Origin: Methylophaga sp. OBS4
GTDB taxonomy: Bacteria; Pseudomonadota; Gammaproteobacteria; Nitrosococcales; Methylophagaceae
Direction: 5' to 3'
NCBI RefSeq assembly: GCF_026319305.1
Contig: NZ_JAPDMV010000001.1
Location: 57,310 to 121,309 of the forward strand
DNA length: 64,000 bases
Made by a program: the position numbers and the translations under genes. Below are positions 27,836 to 36,727 of this stretch, piece after piece; the stretch's first letter is position 1, and each line of letters starts with the position of its first letter. The notes under the pieces were generated by a model, which saw only the letters and a program-made list of their open reading frames with translations, searched no databases and was not told the origin of the DNA.

Positions 27836-30800
27836 TGCGCCGTAAATTTATTGTTTCGTTGCTGGCACTAATCTTTATTATTGCAGCAGCCCTGATCTGG
27901 CTGGTGTCGACTGAATCCGGCCTGCACAGCAGTGTGTCCCTGCTGCAAAAAATAATACCGGCCATACAGATAGGGCAGGCACAAGGACGGCTGATTGATA
28001 ACATCGATTTACAGCAGCTCAGCTACCAGCCGGAAACCGGTACTGCCGTTGAAATTGATCATATCCAGCTGCAATGGCAGGCCAGAAACCTGCTCAAAGC
28101 CACGGTTGCGGTCGAAAAACTGTTTATCACAGGTTTACGTATTCAGCTTGCAGACTCAGAGCAACAGGAAACGGAAGCGACTTTGCCTGAGTTGAACTTG
28201 CCATTTCGTGTGCATATCGCCGAGTTACAACTTGAAGAGGTACAAATACAAACCGCTGGCGAGGCGGAAAATAAAGTGCTTAATCACTTACATTCAACAT
28301 TAATATTAAATTATAACACTCTGAAAATTGATGAGTTTAAGCTTGATGGTGATGATGCTTTATTCGAGATGACAGGGCAGATTGCGTTACAGCCGCCTTA
28401 TGCAATGGATCTCAGTTATAAACTGAATCTGCCCGCGATCCTGACAACACCACTGACAGCAAATGGCCAAATAAGCGGCGATGCGACGGAACTTGAGCTT
28501 AAGCAAACTTTGGGCGCACCGTTGGTTTCGTCACAGACGATCACAATCACCGATGCGCTTAATAATCTTCACTGGTCATTAGAGGCAACGGCCAATCAAA
28601 TAGCGCTGCAAGCAGTGTTACCTGAGCAACAAACAATCTTTAATGACTTTCAGTTTAATGCCGAGGGAAATTTAAACAGTTTGACCGCCAGTGTTAAAAC
28701 AAAGCTGCTGCAGCCGGATATGCCGGAAGTGTCTGTCACGGCCGATGTTCACAGTGATGATTTTGCCAACTGGGTGATTGACTCAGAGCTGGCCCTGTCT
28801 GAACAAAGCCGCTTGCAAGTCGCGGGCACCGTTGATCTGACAAAAGACCGCCCGACTGCAGAAATAGCAACAAAGTGGCAGAACCTGCAATGGCCTTTAC
28901 AAGGCGAACCCGCCCTGATCACAAGCCCCGAGGGTGAATTAGCGTTTAAGGGTTCTTTAAAAGATTACATCATCAACCTGAACACCCGGCTTGACTGGCA
29001 GCAACAGATGATTGCGATTGCCGCTGATGCTAAGGGTAGCGATGTGGCGCTTAATATTACTGACTTGACTGCGGCAGGAATGGGAGGCGAATTGACGGCC
29101 CAAGGCATGCTCGACTGGCAAACCGCACCGCTGCAGTATCAGCTTGCGGCCGACTGGCATGATATTCGGTTGCCCCCTTCACTGAGCACGAACGCCGTGC
29201 AACTGACCCGGGGCAATATCAATCTCAGCGGTAATCCGGCATCACTCACGCTGCAATCTGAGGCTGATGTCTTGCTCGATGATATAAAAATAGTCGTCAA
29301 GGCGGATGCAGCGGGGCAAACCGCTTCCGGCTTTGAGCAAACCAGTCTGAATATCAAACTGGCACAAGGACAGGCCTTGTATCAGGGTAAGGTTTTATGG
29401 GCTGATAAAGGCCTGATCACGGGCAAAGTCAAACTTAATAAGCTTAACCCAGGGGTTCTGGCAAGTGAATGGCCGGGTGAATTATCAGGCGGATTTGATA
29501 TTTCTTTGACTGGTTTTAACACGCCATCAACCCAGGTCAATATCGCTGCGCTGGATGTTCAGGGGACATTACGCCAACGTCCTGTTAAGGCAAAAGGTGC
29601 GTTAGCTTATGCGGATGATTTGCTGAACGTGTCTGGCCTGGCGATTAACTCGGGCCGCTCAAGCCTGTCTGCAAACGGTCAAATGCAGCAAGACAAGATG
29701 AATTTCAACTGGTCATTGAAATCACCTGATTTGCAGGATCTTTACCCGGATCTTGCCGGTGCTGCCGATGCCAGTGGACAGGTTTCAGGGACAATTGAAC
29801 AGCCTGCGCTGAAAGCAGATATCAGGGCAGTGAATGTGCGTTATCAGGATTATTCAGCACAGAGCCTCAACAGCGATATGCAACTTGTTATCGGCCAAGA
29901 CCCGCAAATTCAGCTTACCAGCGCCATGAGCGGGTTAAAGCTGCCTCAGCTTTTGGTGGAGCAGCTGAATGTTGATATTGCCGGCAAACAAACCGCACAT
30001 CGGATCCGGCTGAAACTGGACTCCAAGCCGCTGAATCTGTCGGTGATAACCGAGGGCGGTTTAGCAGAAAAAATATGGCGCGGTAAGCTGACACAATTCG
30101 ACCTCAGCAATGATGAAGCCGGCAAATGGCAGCTGACGCAGCAGGGTGAAATATTGCTGAGCGCCAGCGAGCAGCAGTTGCCCCGGCACTGCTGGTCATC
30201 CGCAAACGGCGAACTTTGTCTGCAAGGCAATTATAAAGATCACAACTGGCAGGCTGCCGGTGAGTTTGCAGCGGTGCCCGTCAGTCTGTTTGCCATTGTT
30301 GCCGCTGAACTGGACCAGCTTGAAGGAGCATTGCGCGGGCAATTTAATCTTCAATCCGGGCAAAATCAGGCGGTCAGCGGTGAGGGGGAAATTTATCTGG
30401 ATGATGGCCGCTTGCAGCTGGAGCAAGCAGCATTCAACCAGCAACGCCAGATACAGCTGAATAATACTTTTATGCGTTATCAATTAGGCGTCACAAATAC
30501 CGAGGCTGTTTTCCATACTGAGCCGGCTATTGACGGTGTTTCAGCTATTAATGCCGAAATTAAAACCGCTGCTATCGAGACATTACTGGCTAATCCTGAA
30601 CAAGCATCATTGCAAGGAAGCCTCAATGCTGCAATCAAGGATTTGTCTCTGCTGGAGCTATCACATCCTGCTTTTGATGATCTTCAGGGGGAATTAAGTC
30701 TCGATCTGGCAATAGGCGGCACAGCGGCCCGGCCCGATATCAACGGGCAAGCCAAGCTTGCAAACGGACAGATAGCTGTAATTGATGCAGGCATTGTACT

Positions 30801-31857
30801 GAAGCAGGTTCAGGCGGATATCAGTGGTGATCTGCAAGAGGTAAATTTCAATTATCAGGCGCAATCCGGTAAAGGGACTTTAACAGGAGAGGGGACTTTT
30901 GATTTAGCAGACACTGGTTGGCGGTTGAATACCCACATGCAGGGGGAACAGCTGGAAGTGATGAATACACCGGAAGCCCTGGTTATTGCTTCACCGGATT
31001 TGAGTATTCAGGTCACGCCCGAATCATCGCTTATCACTGGTAAAGTCTCGATTCCAAGGGCTGACTTGGAACCGACACAATTTAATACCAGCGTGAGCCC
31101 CAGTAAGGATGTTGTTATTATCAGTGACCAGCCAGCAGCTCAGGAACAAGGGCCAGCAACTGAAATAGATATTACTATCAGCCTCGGTGACAAGGTAAAA
31201 CTGAAAGCCCTGGGGTTTCAAGGCAGGCTGACAGGCGACTTGCAAGTCACTGGCAATACGCAGGAATTACTGCTGGGCACTGGCGAAATTCTGGTTAAAG
31301 ACGGTAGCTATCAGGCATATGGTCAGTCACTGAAAGTCGAGGATGGCAGTATTCGTTTTGCCGGCGGCGCGATTGATAATCCTGAATTGGATATCAAGGC
31401 AGTGCGAAAGGGTAAGGACTATCTGGCCGGTCTGCATATTGAGGGACAAGCTGCAGCGCCACAGGCGACGCTATTTTCAGAACCGGATATGAGCCAGGAC
31501 GATATTCTGTCTTATATTTTATTGGGCAAACCGCTGGAACAGGCGAGTGCTACTGATGCAGCCTTGCTGGCTTCAGCTGCCACGGGTATGGGCTTACAAA
31601 ATGGGGCAATGATTGGTGATCAGATCGCCAGTACCTTTGGTCTGGATGAGTTCTCTGTCAGCGGCGACAGTGCAGAAAATGCTGCTTTGCAAATCGGCAA
31701 ATATCTGTCACCGAAATTGTATCTGAGTTATGGCATTGGTGTGTTTGAATCAGTCAGTACCGTTGAACTGCGTTACCAGCTGAGCAAAATATGGGCGTTG
31801 AAAGCGGAATCAGGCACCGAAAGCGGGGTCGATCTGCTGTACACGCTGGAACGCTGA
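27835..31857 (+). CDS. tamB: TamB, inner-membrane-anchored translocation subunit
   Basis: 1340 residues. An N-terminal membrane anchor (about residues 6-25) is followed by a very long periplasmic beta-helical region of AsmA-like repeats. The C-terminal TamB/DUF490 domain (PDMSQDDILSYILLGKPLEQ, then SYGIGVFESVSTVELRYQLS) is intact. TamB forms a hydrophobic groove bridging the envelope and partners TamA. The one-base stop-start overlap indicates co-translation with tamA. Confidence 0.93.
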   Translation: MRRKFIVSLLALIFIIAAALIWLVSTESGLHSSVSLLQKIIPAIQIGQAQGRLIDNIDLQQLSYQPETGTAVEIDHIQLQWQARNLLKATVAVEKLFITGLRIQLADSEQQETEATLPELNLPFRVHIAELQLEEVQIQTAGEAENKVLNHLHSTLILNYNTLKIDEFKLDGDDALFEMTGQIALQPPYAMDLSYKLNLPAILTTPLTANGQISGDATELELKQTLGAPLVSSQTITITDALNNLHWSLEATANQIALQAVLPEQQTIFNDFQFNAEGNLNSLTASVKTKLLQPDMPEVSVTADVHSDDFANWVIDSELALSEQSRLQVAGTVDLTKDRPTAEIATKWQNLQWPLQGEPALITSPEGELAFKGSLKDYIINLNTRLDWQQQMIAIAADAKGSDVALNITDLTAAGMGGELTAQGMLDWQTAPLQYQLAADWHDIRLPPSLSTNAVQLTRGNINLSGNPASLTLQSEADVLLDDIKIVVKADAAGQTASGFEQTSLNIKLAQGQALYQGKVLWADKGLITGKVKLNKLNPGVLASEWPGELSGGFDISLTGFNTPSTQVNIAALDVQGTLRQRPVKAKGALAYADDLLNVSGLAINSGRSSLSANGQMQQDKMNFNWSLKSPDLQDLYPDLAGAADASGQVSGTIEQPALKADIRAVNVRYQDYSAQSLNSDMQLVIGQDPQIQLTSAMSGLKLPQLLVEQLNVDIAGKQTAHRIRLKLDSKPLNLSVITEGGLAEKIWRGKLTQFDLSNDEAGKWQLTQQGEILLSASEQQLPRHCWSSANGELCLQGNYKDHNWQAAGEFAAVPVSLFAIVAAELDQLEGALRGQFNLQSGQNQAVSGEGEIYLDDGRLQLEQAAFNQQRQIQLNNTFMRYQLGVTNTEAVFHTEPAIDGVSAINAEIKTAAIETLLANPEQASLQGSLNAAIKDLSLLELSHPAFDDLQGELSLDLAIGGTAARPDINGQAKLANGQIAVIDAGIVLKQVQADISGDLQEVNFNYQAQSGKGTLTGEGTFDLADTGWRLNTHMQGEQLEVMNTPEALVIASPDLSIQVTPESSLITGKVSIPRADLEPTQFNTSVSPSKDVVIISDQPAAQEQGPATEIDITISLGDKVKLKALGFQGRLTGDLQVTGNTQELLLGTGEILVKDGSYQAYGQSLKVEDGSIRFAGGAIDNPELDIKAVRKGKDYLAGLHIEGQAAAPQATLFSEPDMSQDDILSYILLGKPLEQASATDAALLASAATGMGLQNGAMIGDQIASTFGLDEFSVSGDSAENAALQIGKYLSPKLYLSYGIGVFESVSTVELRYQLSKIWALKAESGTESGVDLLYTLER

Positions 31858-31858
31858 T

Positions 31859-31886
31859 ACGCGCATCTTCAGCTGTCACGGGTATA
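31859..31886. repeat. REP-like palindromic intergenic repeat, copy 2
   Basis: ACGCGCATCTTCAG followed by GTCACGGGTAT directly after the tamB stop. It matches the copy at 16929-16966 at 12 of 14 core positions and has the same right arm; the left arm runs into the end of tamB. It abuts the terminator. Confidence 0.5.
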
Positions 31887-31917
31887 AAAAAAGCCCTGCC
31901 TGGCAGGGCTTTTTTTA
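31885..31917. terminator. Rho-independent terminator between tamB and dksA
   Basis: AAAAAAAGCCCTGCC-T-GGCAGGGCTTTTTTT, a GC-rich stem with A- and T-runs on both sides. It lies between the convergent ends of tamB and dksA and can terminate both. Confidence 0.93.
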
Positions 31918-31989
31918 CCACAGAAAAGTGGCGAATATGAGGTTTAAAGCATTATGTCGCTCACAAACTACTCGATAATCGCGACAAAA

Positions 31990-32412
31990 TCAGATGCGGT
32001 TCTTTTCCCTGATTTCATCCAGGGTTTTGCAGTCAATACACAGAGTAGCCGTAGGACGCGCTTCCAGGCGACGGATACCGATTTCAGTACCACATGATTC
32101 GCAGAAACCGTAATCCCCTTTGTCCAGATCGACCAGCGATTCATCAATTTTCTTGATCAGTTTACGTTCGCGGTCACGGGTACGCAGTTCCAGCGTAAAC
32201 TCTTCTTCCTGTGTAGCGCGATCGTTAGGATCAGGAAAGTTAGCCGCTTCATCCTGCATGTGATGTACGGTACGATCTACCTCTTCCCGCAGTTGCGATC
32301 TCCAAGTCTCCAGGATATGGCGAAAATGCTCAACTTGTTCAGCATTCATATACTCCTCGCCATCTATCTCCTGGTAAGGAGTGAACTTTGTGTCGGTTTG
32401 AGTGTTTTCCAT
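31990..32412 (-). CDS. dksA: DksA, RNA polymerase-binding transcription factor
   Basis: 140 residues, normal length. The coiled coil carries the acidic tip region ([14 protein letters not shown]). The four-Cys zinc finger is [17 protein letters not shown]...CIDC. DksA binds the secondary channel of RNA polymerase and, with ppGpp, adjusts rRNA and amino-acid promoters during starvation. GAGG lies 7 bases before ATG 32412. It stands alone, divergent from the HAD gene. Confidence 0.96.
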   Translation of the reverse strand: MENTQTDTKFTPYQEIDGEEYMNAEQVEHFRHILETWRSQLREEVDRTVHHMQDEAANFPDPNDRATQEEEFTLELRTRDRERKLIKKIDESLVDLDKGDYGFCESCGTEIGIRRLEARPTATLCIDCKTLDEIREKNRI

Positions 32413-32521
32413 CTTAAAACCTCATACTTTCTAAAACCAAGGGCGAATCTATACCAGATGAACCCCGCCTGTGCAAAACTAAAGTAATATTTTATCTTAT
32501 TTTTAACTGGAAAAATGCCTA

Positions 32522-33292
32522 ATGAAGCAATTAAAAGCGGTTATTTTCGATGTGGACGGCACCCTCGCTGAAACCGAGCGTGACGGGCATCGTGCCGCCT
32601 TCAACCGCGCATTCGAAAGCGCCGGTCTGGACTGGTACTGGGACGAACAACTCTACGGCGAACTGCTAGCGGTCACCGGTGGTAAAGAACGTATTAAATT
32701 CTATCTGGAAAACTATCGTAAGAATCTTGATTTTAAAGGGGATTTGTCTGAACTGATTAACCGCTTGCATGCCGATAAAACCCGTTTTTATGTGGATTTA
32801 TTAGCGTCAAAAGCCATAGACCTGCGTCCGGGTGTGGAACGGCTGATCCATGAAATACGGGAAACCGGACTGCGTTTAGCTATTGCTACCACCACTACCC
32901 CCGCTAATGTGACAGCTTTATTAAACAGCACATTGGGGACAGAATCGGTGCACTGGTTCGACTGTATTGCGGCGGGCGATGTGGTTGCGGCTAAAAAGCC
33001 GGCAGGCGATATTTTTATCTATTGTCTGCAGCAGCTTGGGCTTGATGCATCAGACTGTCTGGCGGTGGAAGATTCCGGTAATGGTGTCAAAGCGGCCGTG
33101 GCTGCCGGGCTGCCCACGATTGTTACCACTAGCAGTTATACCGGGCAGGAAGATTTCAGCGGGGCGATCAGCGTTTTCGATACACTGGGCGACGATAGGC
33201 ATCCATGCCAAACGCTGACTGGTATAAAGATTGATAACACCATGGTCACCGTGAACGACTTGAAGGATTTACATGAAAAGAACCCTCGCTAA
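32522..33292 (+). CDS. HAD-family phosphatase, CbbY-like
   Basis: 256 residues. HAD motif I is FDVDGTLAETE, motif II is around ATTTTPANV, motif III is AAKKPAGDIF, and motif IV is VEDSGNGVKAA. An alpha-helical cap lies between motifs I and II. The style matches CbbY-like xylulose-1,5-bisphosphate phosphatases and related sugar-phosphate phosphatases. No Calvin-cycle genes are nearby, so the substrate stays open. The last 20 bases overlap the aminotransferase start, so the two are co-transcribed. Confidence 0.85.
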   Translation: MKQLKAVIFDVDGTLAETERDGHRAAFNRAFESAGLDWYWDEQLYGELLAVTGGKERIKFYLENYRKNLDFKGDLSELINRLHADKTRFYVDLLASKAIDLRPGVERLIHEIRETGLRLAIATTTTPANVTALLNSTLGTESVHWFDCIAAGDVVAAKKPAGDIFIYCLQQLGLDASDCLAVEDSGNGVKAAVAAGLPTIVTTSSYTGQEDFSGAISVFDTLGDDRHPCQTLTGIKIDNTMVTVNDLKDLHEKNPR

Positions 33293-34448
33293 CCGCGCTG
33301 CAGAGATTGCCCCTTTTCATGTGATGGATATTCTGGCGCAGGCCAAGCAACTTGAAGCGCAGGGCAGGGATGTGGTTCATATGGAAGTCGGCGAACCCGA
33401 CTTTGAGACCCCGCAACCGATTATCGACGCCGGTATTAAGGCTTTAAAAGCAGGTAAAACCCATTACACCCCCGCATTGGGCTTACCCGAGCTCAGACAG
33501 GCGATCGCAGACTGGTATCAGTCCCATTATCAGGTCAATATTGCTGCAAAACGCATAGTGGTCACACCGGGGGCTTCCGGGGCTTTATTGCTGGTTATGG
33601 GCGCGTTACTCGAGCAGGGTAAAAAGATTATGCTTGCTGATCCCGGTTATCCCTGTAACCGGCATTTTGCCCGTTTTGTTGAAGGACAAATCAATTCGGT
33701 TGCGGTCGATGCTGACTGCCATTATCAGCTCAATGCCGGCCATGTCGAGCAATATTGGGATGAAACGACCACAGCCGCTTTGGTGGCTTCGCCCTCCAAT
33801 CCGACAGGTACAGTCCTGAATCGCGACGAACTGATCGCTTTATCCGCTGCGGTTAAAGCCAGGCAGGGCACACTTGTCGTGGATGAAATCTATCATGGTC
33901 TTACTTATGACGGGTTTGAAGCGCCGACGGCGTTGTCGATAGATGATGACGCTTTTGTGATCAACAGCTTTTCCAAGTTTTTTGGCATGACCGGCTGGCG
34001 TCTGGGCTGGCTGGTTGTGCCGGAAGAATTTGAACCGGTCATGGACCGATTGGCCCAAAACCTGTTCCTGGCAGCACCCACCATGTCGCAATATGCGGCC
34101 CTGCAAGCCTTCAAAACCGACACGCTGGCGATTTTGGAACAGCGCCGGCAAATTCTGGAGCATCGCCGTAACGCTTTGTTACCGGCGTTGCGGGATCTTG
34201 GTTTTGTTATTCCGAACACGCCGCAGGGTGCGTTTTATCTGTATGCCGACTGTTCCGATATCCTGAACGAACATATCCCGGACAGCATGGCCTTATCCCG
34301 TTATCTGCTCCAAGAAGCCGGCGTCGCCATTACGCCGGGCCTCGACTTTGGTTGTTATCGGGCCGGGCAACACTGCCGTTTTGCCTATACGACGGATGAG
34401 GCGCGGTTATTGGTCGCGGCCGAGAGGATAGGGCGGGCATTGCGTTAA
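33273..34448 (+). CDS. Class I PLP-dependent aminotransferase
   Basis: 391 residues. The PLP-lysine motif is INSFSKFFGMTGWRLGW, with ASPSNPTGTV and VVDEIYHGL as further fold-type I landmarks. Length and motifs match broad class I aspartate/aromatic-type enzymes. The opening IAPFHVMDILAQAKQLEAQGRDVVHMEVGEPDF is typical of the subgroup often annotated as aspartate aminotransferase. The amino-acid pair cannot be named. It overlaps the HAD gene by 20 bases. The downstream cassette array begins within bases of its stop. Confidence 0.9.
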   Translation: MKRTLANRAAEIAPFHVMDILAQAKQLEAQGRDVVHMEVGEPDFETPQPIIDAGIKALKAGKTHYTPALGLPELRQAIADWYQSHYQVNIAAKRIVVTPGASGALLLVMGALLEQGKKIMLADPGYPCNRHFARFVEGQINSVAVDADCHYQLNAGHVEQYWDETTTAALVASPSNPTGTVLNRDELIALSAAVKARQGTLVVDEIYHGLTYDGFEAPTALSIDDDAFVINSFSKFFGMTGWRLGWLVVPEEFEPVMDRLAQNLFLAAPTMSQYAALQAFKTDTLAILEQRRQILEHRRNALLPALRDLGFVIPNTPQGAFYLYADCSDILNEHIPDSMALSRYLLQEAGVAITPGLDFGCYRAGQHCRFAYTTDEARLLVAAERIGRALR

Positions 34449-34793
34449 GCGTATGTTTCTTCTTATTAAAAATTATGAAATACTTAATTCAATACAGGTA
34501 TGAGTCAATGGTTCTGCGGCTGTAGCGTCGAACTGCCATAAACTCCCGAATGGAATTGAGAAGAGATGATGACATGGAAACGACCTCCTCCCTGAAGTTT
34601 CACAAACTTGCAGTCAAGCTTGGCTTTACTGAAAAAATAATCGCGAATCATTCACGATTATTTAACTCATTAAAATCCTATCTCAAAAACACTATTTATT
34701 TCAATGGTATACAAAGTAGGATTTTCTACAGGCCCATTTATGGTCCATTCACGCTAATAATTATTATGAGGTCGAAGACCTCATTAACACACT
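34449..34793. other. Proximal end of the cassette array, no convincing gene
   Basis: GTTAAGC at 34444-34450, overlapping the aminotransferase stop, fits the GTTRRRY core. The rest is AT-rich. An open frame at 34550-34819 runs through the next recombination site and has no family resemblance, so it is not called. There is a hairpin around 34641-34662 (ATAATCG/CGATTAT). Confidence 0.4.
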
Positions 34794-34800
34794 GTTATGC
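34752..34800 (+). other. Degenerate attC site before the TIR cassette
   Basis: A good core site GTTATGC at 34794-34800 follows an 8-base-stem hairpin (ATGAGGTC GAA GACCTCAT). The matching left core is poor (CGCTAATAA), so this is either a decayed attC or the attachment point of the array. The TIR gene starts 20 bases downstream, the spacing expected for a cassette. Confidence 0.4.
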
Positions 34801-34819
34801 GAATAAAGGAAAATTTTAG

Positions 34820-35695
34820 ATGACGGTAAGCGTGTTTTTAAGTCATAACCATCGCGATAAGGATTTTGTAAGAAAGCTTGCGAGAGACTTGGAGAGCCAT
34901 GGTGTTCATTATTGGCTTGATGAAGCGGAAATGAAAATAGGCGATTCATTGATACAGAAAATACGAGAAGGTATTGATTCTGTAGACTTCTTCGCCGTTG
35001 TCTTATCTCCAAATTCTGTTGAAGCACCTTGGGTTGTAAATGAGCTTGATGTTGCTATGAATCACCAGATAAACGGAAAGCCTATTAAAGTGCTCCCCAT
35101 TCTGCTCAAAGAGTGTGAGCTTCCCGGCTTTCTGGTTGGGAAGCTGTATGGGGATTTTCAGAACGAAGATCAGTACGAAGACTCATTTAGAACGCTCATT
35201 AACAGTATCGGCTTGGTCTTCAATAAGACCGTTATGGACTCTGAAAGAAGCTCAAACAGTCTTGGCACTGCGCTAGATAAAGCCTTCTTGAAAAGTTTGC
35301 CTCTAATGTCAAAACCTTTTCATCGGCCATTTCAGTATATGGGAATGCCCATCCACAAGGCTGAAGCAGAGGTTGGAGCCACTGCGAACTCCGTAGGTAA
35401 CATTATCGTCGAGAATGATGATTGCAGAATGCTCCTAGAGGCTGAAGGAAACTTTATTAGCTATGTAGAAGTTGATCTGAAAGCCACTGCTCCACATGAC
35501 CAAAATCAAGAATTCGACTCAGAGCCAGTTCTTGGTGCTTTAAGCATTGGACTGACGGAACTTGATTTAGAGAGGAAGAAAACCCATTACCACACCTACT
35601 ATGATCATAGAAGAAAGCTCAAAATCAGCGTCTCATGCCTTTATGATGGAGCGCCGCTTACAGTGGCATTTAGTTCAAAATACTATGGAATGTAA
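34820..35695 (+). CDS. TIR-domain protein carried on an integron-type cassette
   Basis: 291 residues. Residues 1-130 form a bacterial TIR domain: VSVFLSHNHRDKDFVRKLARDL at the N-terminus, then WLDEAEMKIGD, where Glu37 matches the catalytic Glu of NAD-cleaving TIR enzymes, then FAVVLSPNSVEAPWVVNELDVA. The remaining 160 residues are beta-rich and unfamiliar, possibly a sensor. TIR effectors of this type often deplete NAD during phage defence. AAGGA lies 9 bases before ATG 34820. The gene has its own attC downstream. NADase activity and defence are inferred from the fold. Confidence 0.85.
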   Translation: MTVSVFLSHNHRDKDFVRKLARDLESHGVHYWLDEAEMKIGDSLIQKIREGIDSVDFFAVVLSPNSVEAPWVVNELDVAMNHQINGKPIKVLPILLKECELPGFLVGKLYGDFQNEDQYEDSFRTLINSIGLVFNKTVMDSERSSNSLGTALDKAFLKSLPLMSKPFHRPFQYMGMPIHKAEAEVGATANSVGNIIVENDDCRMLLEAEGNFISYVEVDLKATAPHDQNQEFDSEPVLGALSIGLTELDLERKKTHYHTYYDHRRKLKISVSCLYDGAPLTVAFSSKYYGM

Positions 35696-35698
35696 ATC

Positions 35699-35745
35699 GC
35701 ATAACAAGCATTGCAGCGGATAAACCGCTGAATGCGGCGTTATAT
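35699..35745 (+). other. attC recombination site 1
   Basis: GCATAAC (35699-35705) and core GTTATAT (35739-35745) bracket complementary arms GCATT-G-CAGCGG and CCGCTG-AATGC. The unpaired G is the extrahelical base typical of attC sites. It ends the TIR cassette; the next gene starts 16 bases later. Confidence 0.85.
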
Positions 35746-35760
35746 TTCAGGAGACTAAGC

Positions 35761-36195
35761 ATGGATGAACCTAAATCAACACTCAGCTTTTCAGGCATTG
35801 GCCTTGGGGCAATTGCCCTTCTTCTCGCAATTCTGCACTTCTGGGCAGGCCCTTTTTCACCCCAAGCCAGTATTGAACAAACCGTTGCAGAAAAAGCAAT
35901 TTCAATAAAGCAAGCAACAATTGCTGCTCTTAAAAGTGAAGAGGCTGCTCCCTCAACACAATCTCGCCTAATGGATCTTGATCAAGTTGCTAGCATTGCT
36001 ACGGCTACTCTAGGCGGGCTTGCCATCATTTTTGGCGTTATTGGCTTTGCTAAGAAAGAGCCCCTGCGTGTTGCTGGAGGTGCAGCTGTCCTGGGAGGCA
36101 GTGCAATCGCGTTTCAGTTCGCAGTTATGGCGCTGGGAGCGATAGTGCTGGCAATACTTGTTGCAGCGGTGTTATCACAAATAGGAATTGGATAA
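35761..36195 (+). CDS. Cassette-borne small membrane protein
   Basis: 144 residues. An N-terminal membrane helix runs into HFWAGPFSPQASIEQTV, then a helical soluble part, then two or three C-terminal membrane helices (GGLAIIFGVIGFA, GGAAVLGGSAIAFQFAVMALGAIVLAILVAAVL). From memory it resembles small inner-membrane proteins of the E. coli YidI type, which are also uncharacterised. AGGAG lies 8 bases before ATG 35761. The gene fills the cassette between attC sites 1 and 2. Function unknown. Confidence 0.75.
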   Translation: MDEPKSTLSFSGIGLGAIALLLAILHFWAGPFSPQASIEQTVAEKAISIKQATIAALKSEEAAPSTQSRLMDLDQVASIATATLGGLAIIFGVIGFAKKEPLRVAGGAAVLGGSAIAFQFAVMALGAIVLAILVAAVLSQIGIG

Positions 36196-36200
36196 ACAAA

Positions 36201-36257
36201 ATATAACAAGTCATCGCAGCCGACCGCTAACGCGGCGGCTGAATAGAAGCGTTATAT
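36201..36257 (+). other. attC recombination site 2
   Basis: ATATAAC (36201-36207) and core GTTATAT (36251-36257) with complementary inner arms CAGCCG / CGGCTG. It is nearly identical in its centre to attC site 3 (CGCAGCCGACCGCTAACGCG against TGCAGCCGACCGCTAACGCG), which suggests a shared origin. Confidence 0.88.
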
Positions 36258-36281
36258 GTGGTTAAAGAAAGGATTCTTGAA

Positions 36282-36455
36282 ATGTATAATCGGTTCGTAG
36301 CTATGTGTGTTACCGGAGCATTATTGCTCTTGCTCATTGAGTTACTAAGAGCCTCAACAGGTTCAATACCAGATGCGATAGATTGGTTGTTCTCTCCGGC
36401 AGGAGGAATATTACTTATTCCAATACTCTGGTTTATTTCCCCAACATTAATGTGA
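36282..36455 (+). CDS. Cassette-borne small membrane protein, truncated by in-frame TGA
   Basis: 57 residues from ATG 36282 (AAAGGA upstream) to a TGA at 36453-36455. Two hydrophobic segments (FVAMCVTGALLLLLIELL and LFSPAGGILLIPILWFI). The frame stays open for another 36 codons beyond the TGA and ends at TAA 36561-36563, just before attC 3, so the present stop looks like an interruption. The coding sequence as it stands may still make a short protein. Family not recognised. Confidence 0.55.
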   Translation: MYNRFVAMCVTGALLLLLIELLRASTGSIPDAIDWLFSPAGGILLIPILWFISPTLM

Positions 36456-36563
36456 ATAATTGGTGTAGAGCAGCGTTCTGATTTAACAGTGAATGGTCTT
36501 TATCTATTTGGTTTGGGATTTGTGTTAATTCTGATTACTTTATTTGTGTCGTGGGTGTTGTAA
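36456..36563 (+). pseudogene. In-frame continuation of the preceding gene past a TGA
   Basis: Read in the same frame it encodes IIGVEQRSDLTVN followed by a third membrane helix (LYLFGLGFVLILITLFVSWVL) and TAA 36561-36563, five bases before attC 3. A full-length protein of about 93 residues would fit the cassette exactly. A TGG-to-TGA change would explain the break; readthrough is the alternative. Confidence 0.6.
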
Positions 36564-36567
36564 ATAC

Positions 36568-36624
36568 ATATCACCAGTCACTGCAGCCGACCGCTAACGC
36601 GTCGGCTGAATTGTAGTGTTAGGC
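36568..36624 (+). other. attC recombination site 3
   Basis: Core GTTAGGC at 36618-36624, complementary inner arms CAGCCG / CGGCTG, and a weakened left core (ATATCACC). Its centre matches attC 2 almost base for base. Confidence 0.82.
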
Positions 36625-36727
36625 CATCATTCTGATTCAGTCGAAAAATTCTATTTAGTATGTCGATTATTCAATGACAGCTTCGACTAGGTGCTGCATA
36701 CAACGTGAAAGCTTGAGGAACAGTGCA

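Noticed and set aside
34550..34819. Open frame of about 89 codons before the TIR gene
   Set aside because: It runs through the recombination core at 34794-34800, ends at the TIR start and resembles no family.
36282..36563. Selenocysteine decoding of the TGA
   Set aside because: No Cys-containing redox motif surrounds it and no insertion element was seen; a nonsense change is simpler.
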